Origin: Acidobacteriota bacterium
Lineage (GTDB): Bacteria; Acidobacteriota; UBA890
Assembly (NCBI GenBank): GCA_002722645.1
Contig: PBML01000011.1
Location: 25,958 to 31,021 of the forward strand
Direction of reading: 5' to 3'
DNA length: 5,064 nt
Position 1 is the stretch's first letter. Each line of letters starts with the position of its first letter. Under the pieces are notes generated by a model. It was not told the DNA's origin, did no database searches, and saw only the letters and a list, made by a program, of their open reading frames with translations. The position numbers and the translations under genes were made by a program. Shown piece after piece: positions 1-5,064 of this stretch.

Positions 1-614
1 GACTTGCGCAGTAACCGCACCTCAGGCTTGCCGAGCGGGATCCGATACTTGCCTATCTTTAGCCGCCGATCAACGGAGCCGATCTTCACCGATGACAGAA
101 CTGGCAGATAGGTACGTCGATCACGATCAAGGAAATCGTAGATGTTATGGCGAGCTGGGTGGGAGCCTGTCGAAAACGACGACCAAGCCACTGGCGAGAT
201 CGACGGAAACGTCGTCCGCAACGGGTGGTAGCAACCTTCCTTTGCCAACGCAGCGAAATTCGGCAGCTTGCCTTCCTTCATGAACCGGTCCGTAAGCTTC
301 GGATCCTGGCCATCGAGTCCTACTACGATGAACCGCCTAATCAGCGATTTGGGAACATTCCGGTACTTGATCGCGCGGATCAGCATCCGGAAAGGCCACG
401 CCAACATAGACAAAAACGAAAGGAAAATCGTTGTCAATATGACCAGAAACGATCCGACGAACGCGATCCCAGCACCCGGACCCACATAAGCATCGGCCAC
501 CGACGGCACCGCAAAAACGAGGAGCGTCAGAACCCAGAGAGTTACCTGAGCGCATTGATGCGAGCAGCGATTGCCTTTGGAAGTTTCCACTCGTCGAGCG
601 ACAGCTTCGAGCAT
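1..614 (-). CDS. Alkaline phosphatase / type I phosphodiesterase family protein, membrane-anchored, N-terminal part only
   Basis: I translated this frame by hand. It is open from an ATG at 614 to the left edge, giving 204 residues; the C-terminal part, with the remaining metal ligands, lies outside. Residues 1-42 look like a signal sequence or first membrane segment: a basic start, a hydrophobic run at about 24-40, then VADA. The motif AYVGPGAG (42-49) and a second hydrophobic helix (about 50-72) follow, then a basic stretch. The catalytic domain starts near 94 with VVGLDGQDP; Asp101 is the likely first metal ligand. TFPSISPVAW (135-144) followed by STGSHPARHNIYDF (148-161) matches the nucleophile region of alkaline phosphatase superfamily phosphodiesterases, and Ser140 is the probable nucleophile. 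The domain probably faces outward and hydrolyses a phosphoester, substrate unknown. It starts 38 nt after the Memo gene, so is probably its operon partner. No clear Shine-Dalgarno precedes the ATG, so the exact start is moderately sure; the family call is firm. Confidence 0.88.
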   Translation of the reverse strand, partial: MLEAVARRVETSKGNRCSHQCAQVTLWVLTLLVFAVPSVADAYVGPGAGIAFVGSFLVILTTIFLSFLSMLAWPFRMLIRAIKYRNVPKSLIRRFIVVGLDGQDPKLTDRFMKEGKLPNFAALAKEGCYHPLRTTFPSISPVAWSSFSTGSHPARHNIYDFLDRDRRTYLPVLSSVKIGSVDRRLKIGKYRIPLGKPEVRLLRK

Positions 615-652
615 GAGTGAATCGTACCCGTTTGCCAGTTTCGTCGCACGCC

Positions 653-1480
653 TCAGCTTGAGAAGAACGCCCCGTAGCCGACCACTTCGTCCCGGGGTCC
701 ATTGGTATCCCCGGAGTTACGCAGATCGATCAAAGTGATGCTGCGTCCAAGACGCTCCGCGGCAATCATCAGACCCTGGATGGCCAGGTGACCGCAAGCT
801 CTACGCGCGTCAAGATCCTGTGGACGGCCATTGACAACCGCGTCAGCGGTTTCTGCGTCAAGGCGAACAGCGGTGTCATAGTTATGAAAATGGGACAGGT
901 CGGAGCTAACGACGACGATAGTTCTATCGCACCAAAGAGCATCAATAATCTTGGCAACCTGCTCGGCGGTAGAGTGTCCGGTGACCAACGGTACGAGCCC
1001 GAAATCGCCAAGAACTGTTTGCAGGAAGGGAAGCTCGACCTCGATCCCATGTTCACGCCGATGCGGCTCGTCCCAGGTAACAATCGGATCAATATTGCGG
1101 ATACGGTCGATGGCAGCAATGTCGACAGGAATCTTGCCGAGCGGCGTTTCGAAAACCTCAGCTTCTGGTAGAGCCACGCCTGAAAACGGGACAAAGTGTG
1201 AAGGGCCAATGACGACGACACGATGTATTGGGCGTGATAACGCTTCGAGTATTTTGAACGCGCTAGCAGCGATCGGACCCGAATAAATGTATCCAGCGTG
1301 GGGAGCAATTAGAGCAAGCGGCCCTGGCGTAGCAACGCTTTTGGGTGCCGGAGAAGATTGCGCGCCGGAATCGTCCAGACTGCAGGCTTCCGCGAGCATT
1401 GTTTCAACATGATCCCGTAACCGTGCAGGATCGGCCGGATAAAACGTGCCGGCCACCGAAGCCTTCCGCACGTTCGCCAT
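653..1480 (-). CDS. AmmeMemoRadiSam system protein B (Memo family)
   Basis: This is a complete 275-residue protein of the MEMO1/Memo family, close to the usual length. The fold is related to LigB-type non-haem iron dioxygenases; human MEMO1 has been linked to copper or iron binding and redox activity, but the bacterial role is unsettled. Family landmarks are in order: RKASVAGTFYPADP (5-18), APHAGYIYSGP (59-69), IGPSHF (91-96), HRREHGIEVELPF (140-152), SSDLSHF (192-198) and ACGHLAIQG (228-236). His61, His95 and Cys229 correspond to the metal-site residues His49, His81 and Cys244 of human MEMO1, so the site looks intact. The region at about 33-52 is a variable Ser/Pro/Ala-rich insert. The ATG at 1480 is supported by AGGGAG at 1487-1492, six nt upstream. 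The gene lies 36 nt after the synthase gene and 38 nt before the phosphatase gene. AMMECR1 (protein A) and the radical SAM partner are not in the window. Confidence 0.93.
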   Translation of the reverse strand: MANVRKASVAGTFYPADPARLRDHVETMLAEACSLDDSGAQSSPAPKSVATPGPLALIAPHAGYIYSGPIAASAFKILEALSRPIHRVVVIGPSHFVPFSGVALPEAEVFETPLGKIPVDIAAIDRIRNIDPIVTWDEPHRREHGIEVELPFLQTVLGDFGLVPLVTGHSTAEQVAKIIDALWCDRTIVVVSSDLSHFHNYDTAVRLDAETADAVVNGRPQDLDARRACGHLAIQGLMIAAERLGRSITLIDLRNSGDTNGPRDEVVGYGAFFSS

Positions 1481-1486
1481 AACTGT

Positions 1487-1492
1487 CTCCCT
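1487..1492 (-). promoter_or_regulatory. Shine-Dalgarno site of the Memo gene
   Basis: AGGGAG on the minus strand, six nt before the ATG at 1480. It is the only clear ribosome binding site among the complete genes here. It fits a gene translated from inside a polycistronic mRNA. Confidence 0.7.
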
Positions 1493-1516
1493 ATTGCAGC
1501 GCTCGCCGAAATTCCG

Positions 1517-2743
1517 CTACTCCAGCGCCTCCGCCAATACCCGCAAAACCTTGTCAATGTCACTTTCTGTGTGGTCGGCATTCACCTGGCAGCGAATTTC
1601 CTCATCACCACGCGGCACCACGGGAAACACCAGGCCGGTAACTAACACACCGTTATCGTACAGATGCTTGACCAGTGCCCGAGTACGATCGGTGTCACGA
1701 ACCATCAGTGGCACTACGGGATGTTCCCCGGAGATGACCTCGAAGCCAAGATCGACGAGACCGGTTTCAAAACGCATAGTCAACGCGCGTAGCTTGTCGA
1801 GCAGCGCCCTGCCCTCTTCCGAATCGAGAATCTCTAACGCCTTGAGCGCAGCGCCCGCCTCGCTTGCAGTGATTGGGTTCGAATAAATATAAAATGGTGC
1901 ACTCTCACGCAAGAACCGGACCAGAACTCGGTTACCGACAACGTAGCCACCATTAATCCCAAACGCCTTGCCTAAGGTGCCCACCAAAATGTCAACTGGT
2001 GGCGAATCCGTGTACTCCTCGGTACCACGACCAGTGGCGCCGAAGGCGCCGACGCCGTGAGAGTCGTCGACGATGACCACGATATTCTCCTCGAAAGCAT
2101 CATCGTGACGCGTCGCGATCTCCATGATTTCGCCGACCGGGGCATGGTCACCACGCATTGAAAAGATTCCGTCGGTAATTACCAGTACCCGCTTGGCTCG
2201 CCCCTTGGCACTCTCGATCTGTTTTTCGAGCGATACGAGATCAAGGTGCGGGTAAATAGCTTTATCTAGCGGTCGTGATAACCGAACGGCGTTGATGATG
2301 CAATTGTGGTTCAGTTCATCACTGATGATGACCGTCTCCTTCGTTACCAGCGGCGTAATCGTACCCATGATCGTCGCGTATGCGGCTGAGAAGATCATGC
2401 CAGCCTCACGCCCATGGAACGCAGCAAGCTTTGCTTCCAGTTCGACGTGCGGCGAGCAAGTCCCGCTGATGAAGCGCACTGCTCCGGGTCCAGCTCCGAA
2501 ACGCCCAGCGGCCTCTTCCTCGGCAGCAATAATGTCGGGTCGCAGTGACATACCGAGGTACGAATTCGAGTTCATCCGTATGAACGCACGCTCGCCCTCG
2601 CCTGCAAGCTTAAAGCGCGGACCGCTGGAACCTGCGGGCGGGTGGGCGGCAACAACCACGGATTCGGCGCCCTTGGCGGTGCCGTTGTCTTCTAACTGAG
2701 TCAGGTGCGCCGCAAGCTCGGCGGACATTCGGTCAATAGGCAT
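1517..2743 (-). CDS. PLP-dependent alpha-oxoamine synthase (KBL/BioF-like; glycine C-acetyltransferase-type)
   Basis: With the ATG at 2743 this is 408 residues, the size of 2-amino-3-ketobutyrate CoA ligase (KBL, 398 in E. coli). The family condenses an amino acid with an acyl-CoA, with loss of CO2 or the reverse, in the cytoplasm. In numbering from the ATG (add 15 for the upstream TTG at 2788): NSYLG at 60-64, GPGAVRFISGT at 85-95, SDELNH at 141-146 with His146 stacking on PLP, ITDGIFSMRGDHAP at 189-202, VDDSHGVG at 225-232 with Asp226 and His229, and GTLGKAFG at 255-262 with the Schiff-base Lys259. All key residues are present. SDELNH and ITDGIFSM resemble KBL more than BioF or serine palmitoyltransferase, but no threonine dehydrogenase gene is adjacent, so substrate and product are open. 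A few extra residues (DAFEEN) precede the DDSH strand. I prefer the ATG because family homology begins just after it and a -10 box sits 6 nt upstream; the TTG has only a poorly spaced GGAAGG. It is probably the first gene of an operon. Confidence 0.9.
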   Translation of the reverse strand: MPIDRMSAELAAHLTQLEDNGTAKGAESVVVAAHPPAGSSGPRFKLAGEGERAFIRMNSNSYLGMSLRPDIIAAEEEAAGRFGAGPGAVRFISGTCSPHVELEAKLAAFHGREAGMIFSAAYATIMGTITPLVTKETVIISDELNHNCIINAVRLSRPLDKAIYPHLDLVSLEKQIESAKGRAKRVLVITDGIFSMRGDHAPVGEIMEIATRHDDAFEENIVVIVDDSHGVGAFGATGRGTEEYTDSPPVDILVGTLGKAFGINGGYVVGNRVLVRFLRESAPFYIYSNPITASEAGAALKALEILDSEEGRALLDKLRALTMRFETGLVDLGFEVISGEHPVVPLMVRDTDRTRALVKHLYDNGVLVTGLVFPVVPRGDEEIRCQVNADHTESDIDKVLRVLAEALE

Positions 2744-2749
2744 AGGCTG

Positions 2750-2777
2750 ATTATGAACATCGCCATCGAGACCGCAA
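2750..2777 (-). promoter_or_regulatory. Putative promoter of the synthase-Memo-phosphatase operon
   Basis: On the minus strand, TTGCGG (2772-2777) and CATAAT (2750-2755) are 16 nt apart; CATAAT differs from the consensus -10 by one base. The -10 ends 6 nt before the ATG at 2743, so transcription would start at or next to the start codon, giving a leaderless mRNA. No Shine-Dalgarno is seen before this ATG, which agrees. If the TTG at 2788 were the true start, this element would lie inside the gene and the call would fall. Confidence 0.45.
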
Positions 2778-2912
2778 CCCCCGGGCAAGGCCTTCCACGA
2801 CCCACCACCTTGGTGTTCAGCTCACGTTTAGTCGGCAACCTCGAGGACGCAATCAGTAGTTAATTCAAACGGCCCTGATCACCGCAGCACAACAATTCCA
2901 CACCTAGTTAGC

Positions 2913-2921
2913 TGCTAGAAT
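2913..2921 (+). promoter_or_regulatory. Putative extended -10 promoter of the histidine phosphatase gene
   Basis: TGCTAGAAT is an extended -10 element (TG, one base, then TAGAAT). It ends 7 nt before the GTG at 2929, so the mRNA would begin at or near the start codon. No convincing -35 box is found 16-18 nt upstream, which the extended -10 could offset. The bases before the GTG (TTACTCCC) contain no Shine-Dalgarno. Confidence 0.45.
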
Positions 2922-2928
2922 TACTCCC

Positions 2929-3555
2929 GTGTTGCGAATCCTAAAGGATCACGGAAATTTCTTTGTTTCTATTGTCATCGCAGTTATGCCGCTATGCGCG
3001 GCATGCTCAGGGGACACCACGACCAGAGCGATTCCCAAAGACACATCAGAACCAGCAGTTCAGGCCGTGACAACCACCGTCTTTCTAGTCCGGCACGCAG
3101 AGAAGGCCGGCCCAAGCGATCCGGAATTTGTCGGAGCGTCAGACAGCGATCCGCCACTCAACACTTCCGGCTTAGCGAGAGCCAGGGAACTGGCCAGGAC
3201 TCTTGGTGACGCCAATGTAACGGCGATTTATTCTTCACCCTACGAACGCACCAGGGCTACCGTGCGGCCTCTGGCAGCACAACTCGGTTTCGAGACCAGG
3301 GAACACCCGGCGGCAGACATCATAGGGCTCGTTGGACTCATCGAGGCCAACAACCGAGGTGGTGTTGTCCTCATCGCTGGGCACAGCAACACGGTGCCGG
3401 CCCTAATCGAAGCATTCGGCGCCGGCCAAGTGCCCCCAATCGAAGAAGCCTGGGAGTATGACAACCTCTACATTGTCACCGTTGAGATCGCCGGCCGTGC
3501 ACGTGTCAACAAACTGAAGTACGGAGCATTGAGCAGTCCAGGAGATAGCTCGTGA
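2929..3555 (+). CDS. Histidine phosphatase family protein, exported (possible lipoprotein)
   Basis: The 208-residue protein belongs to the histidine phosphatase (phosphoglycerate mutase-like, SixA-like) superfamily, which works through a phosphohistidine intermediate. The catalytic motif is FLVRHAEKAG (52-61) with Arg55 and nucleophile His56. SSPYERTRAT (102-111) supplies the second arginine (Arg107), and IAGHSNTVP (149-157) the second histidine (His152). DPPLNTSGLARARELA (74-89) is a further family landmark. Residues 1-26 form an export signal with a hydrophobic core (about 11-25) ending CAAC, so Cys26 could be lipid-modified; Cys at -3 is unusual for a lipobox. A linker rich in Thr, Ser, Pro and Ala (27-49) precedes the domain. 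It probably acts at the envelope on a small phosphoester or phosphoprotein; the substrate cannot be told. The GTG start has no Shine-Dalgarno and a -10 box lies just upstream. The gene reads away from the synthase operon and converges with the VWA gene after 25 nt. Confidence 0.9.
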   Translation: MLRILKDHGNFFVSIVIAVMPLCAACSGDTTTRAIPKDTSEPAVQAVTTTVFLVRHAEKAGPSDPEFVGASDSDPPLNTSGLARARELARTLGDANVTAIYSSPYERTRATVRPLAAQLGFETREHPAADIIGLVGLIEANNRGGVVLIAGHSNTVPALIEAFGAGQVPPIEEAWEYDNLYIVTVEIAGRARVNKLKYGALSSPGDSS

Positions 3556-3580
3556 ACGGGGGACCAAAGAACCAGCCCCT
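3556..3580. other. Short convergent gene junction
   Basis: Only 25 nt separate the stop of the histidine phosphatase gene (TGA, 3553-3555) from the stop of the VWA gene (TAA, 3581-3583). A GGGGG run (3558-3562) and a CCCC run (3576-3579) could form a 4-bp stem with a 13-nt loop. This is too weak to call a terminator, so any termination signals must overlap the genes or be Rho-dependent. Confidence 0.4.
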
Positions 3581-5064
3581 TTATCCGCGCGATGGTGAAG
3601 AAGAGAAGTAACGCCAAAACCAGGGCGCTCGTCGCATCGCAATGTCGAGCAGGTAGCCAAGAAGCGCTAGGGAGGCAAAAAACGGCCATAACGAGGTGGG
3701 CACCGAAGCCGCTTCACCATAGTCGTCGAAAATCTCTTCGGGCTCAGGCAACAATTTCCCGCCGGTCTGCTCGGAAACGGCTATAAGAAGCTCGGTGTTC
3801 GGCGGGTAGAGGCGATATTCGTCAGTGTAAGGGTAGAAAAGTTCCCGTGATTGAGCATCGACATCGTCAGCCGAAAGCCGAAACAAATACGGAGAGTCGG
3901 GCGAGGTAAGCAGAGGATGCTTCGCCTGGTAAGTTCCTGGCCCAACCTGATTGACTTCGAGCACCACGCCGGACCCACCCGGTTCGATGACTTCGAGGCG
4001 CGGCTCCAGACCCACGCGGAATACGCCCTCTTCGGTCACTGTACGCACCGTCACAACCGCTTCGTCACCTGCGCGCTCGATCTCAAAGTCAATCTCTTCA
4101 GCACTGTCACGTTGCATCGTCTCGCGCACAAGCTGGGACCAAAACTTGCCGTAGCCTTCCCACTCGATCCAATCAGCCGCCCAACGGTTCTTTACGTCGG
4201 ATGTGAATATAGCCGCCTTGCCTAAGCCATAGTGCCAACGAGCCAGAATAGGCGCTTCAGCATCGGACTCGAGAAGAACCTCGGCAGTGTCCTTCGCCTG
4301 CGTACTGACGTAGCCTTTCAGACTTGGGGCGTCCATCAGGTCGATGCCGGTGAATGCCTCGACTGGACTGGTAATAGTGGTTTCTACGGGTTCTTCGATC
4401 AACGTCGACTGCGAGGCAATCTGGGTTTCCTCGATGAAAACCTGCGGTACCCTCGCCGCGTCGCGGATGAAGTAGCTACGGCCGTCACCCCAATCAGCGA
4501 TATTGCCCAACAGTTCTCGGTCGGCCTCTTCCCCCACCGCAACACTCGAGACCGTGATCTCAGCCTCAGCCATACGCCCCAGTAGAGTCTCGTAGTCGTC
4601 CGGGTATGTCTTACCATCCGAGAGAAGGATCACGTGACGCACCTCTGCCTCGGTCTCAACGAGTGTTTCGTAGGCCTTTTCGAGTGCCGGATAGATGTTG
4701 GTGTGGGCCGAAGCAATGATGCTGCTGATGTACTCGTTTATGCGATTTTTGTTAGACGCCAGCTGCAGCGGTACAGTCCAGTAGGGGCTGTGATCAAACG
4801 TTACGAGCCCAAAACGGTGCGTGGACTCAAGCAGGTCAAGCGCCGCCTTGGCCGCTTCCTTGGATAGTTCAATTTTGGGGCCCACCATGCTGAACGACTT
4901 GTCGAGGACAATGACCAGCGCCAAATCCTTACGCTTCTCATTCACCCGGAACCAGACTGGCAAGGTTTCTTCGATTGGGGTATCTGAATAGCCCTCTTCG
5001 CCGTAACTCGATTCGCCCCCAGCAAAAATAAATCCACCGCCGGAGTCCCGGACCCAGGTGAGAA
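3581..5064 (-). CDS. VWA domain-containing membrane protein, C-terminal part (5' end beyond window)
   Basis: The frame is open from the TAA at 3581-3583 to the right edge, giving about 493 visible residues. A TTG at 4963 could be taken as a start, but the 33 codons upstream read WVRDSGGGFIFAGGESSYG and then EEGYSDTPIEETLPV. This is the conserved glutamine amidotransferase-like segment that precedes the VWA domain in large (often 800-900 residue) membrane proteins, so the start lies outside. In visible numbering the VWA domain spans about 48-215 and its MIDAS is complete: DKSFS (54-58), Thr121 in HTNIYPAL and Asp149 in LLSDG. Next come a beta-rich region with ARWHYGLGKAAIFTSDV (274-290) and WADW-like aromatic residues, a domain of Ig-like appearance (about 325-415), and a C-terminal membrane helix (about 458-474, LWPFFASLALLGYLLD) followed by a basic tail. 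The VWA domain probably lies outside the cytoplasmic membrane and binds a protein partner through a divalent metal. The partner is unknown. Confidence 0.9.
   Translation of the reverse strand, partial: LTWVRDSGGGFIFAGGESSYGEEGYSDTPIEETLPVWFRVNEKRKDLALVIVLDKSFSMVGPKIELSKEAAKAALDLLESTHRFGLVTFDHSPYWTVPLQLASNKNRINEYISSIIASAHTNIYPALEKAYETLVETEAEVRHVILLSDGKTYPDDYETLLGRMAEAEITVSSVAVGEEADRELLGNIADWGDGRSYFIRDAARVPQVFIEETQIASQSTLIEEPVETTITSPVEAFTGIDLMDAPSLKGYVSTQAKDTAEVLLESDAEAPILARWHYGLGKAAIFTSDVKNRWAADWIEWEGYGKFWSQLVRETMQRDSAEEIDFEIERAGDEAVVTVRTVTEEGVFRVGLEPRLEVIEPGGSGVVLEVNQVGPGTYQAKHPLLTSPDSPYLFRLSADDVDAQSRELFYPYTDEYRLYPPNTELLIAVSEQTGGKLLPEPEEIFDDYGEAASVPTSLWPFFASLALLGYLLDIAMRRAPWFWRYFSSSPSRG

Larger units (their letters stand above)
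2744..2928. other. Divergent intergenic region
   Basis: This 185-nt stretch lies between two divergently read genes. It holds one candidate promoter for each direction, annotated separately. I found no tRNA, riboswitch-like structure or strong terminator here. Only short inverted repeats occur, such as CACC-TT-GGTG near 2807-2816, too small to call as operators. Confidence 0.6.

Noticed and set aside
147..620. Plus-strand open frame of 157 codons
   Set aside because: It lies antisense to the phosphatase gene, whose translation matches a known family. The plus-strand product is rich in Arg, Ser and His and has no recognisable domain.
337..702. Minus-strand open frame of 121 codons
   Set aside because: It overlaps the Memo C-terminus and the phosphatase N-terminus in another frame, and its composition shows no family features.
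951..1286. Plus-strand frames over the Memo gene
   Set aside because: They are antisense to a well-conserved gene and have no start signal or domain.
2744..2788. N-terminal extension of the synthase from a TTG codon
   Set aside because: The 15 extra residues have no family counterpart that I recognise. The GGAAGG before the TTG is only 2 nt away, and a good promoter lies within this stretch.
2904..2918. Inverted repeat overlapping the -10 box (CTAG arms; also TAGC-T-GCTA)
   Set aside because: The arms are only 4 bp and could arise by chance; there is no second copy to support an operator.
3558..3582. Possible bidirectional terminator between the convergent genes
   Set aside because: Only a 4-bp G:C stem with a 13-nt loop and three T residues, not enough for an intrinsic terminator.

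Overview
The window is a compact stretch of bacterial chromosome of moderately high G+C. It holds five protein genes and no RNA genes, CRISPR arrays, insertion sequences or long repeats. Two genes are cut by the window edges. I see nothing that fixes the taxon. A possible lipoprotein and a membrane-anchored phosphatase suit a free-living, probably Gram-negative environmental bacterium (inference only). Two genes have a -10 box 6-7 nt before the start codon and no Shine-Dalgarno. This would fit a lineage that uses leaderless mRNAs.

Left part, minus strand, read right to left. A PLP-dependent alpha-oxoamine synthase of the KBL/BioF type (1517-2743) is followed after 36 nt by a Memo-family protein (AmmeMemoRadiSam system protein B, 653-1480). 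After another 38 nt comes the N-terminal two hundred or so residues of a membrane-anchored alkaline phosphatase-family protein (1-614), which runs off the left edge. The short gaps and common strand suggest one operon. Its promoter appears to lie just upstream of the synthase, and the Memo gene has a good internal Shine-Dalgarno.

Middle, 2744-2928. This 185-nt divergent intergenic region carries one promoter for the minus-strand operon (TTGCGG-16 nt-CATAAT) and one for the plus-strand gene (extended -10, TGCTAGAAT). Each -10 box sits right against its start codon.

Right part. A small secreted or lipid-anchored histidine phosphatase (2929-3555, plus) converges with 25 nt spacing on the C-terminal part of a large VWA-domain membrane protein (3581-5064, minus). 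The VWA gene enters from beyond the right edge: its frame is open to the last base and encodes a conserved glycine-rich segment before the VWA domain.

Functionally the window mixes PLP amino-acid or sphingoid-type chemistry, a Memo-type metal/redox-like protein, envelope phosphatases and an envelope VWA protein. No shared pathway can be proved from the sequence. The points most worth following are the association of synthase, Memo and phosphatase genes without the other two AmmeMemoRadiSam genes in view, and the apparently leaderless divergent promoters. I do not see convincing evidence of a wholly new system.
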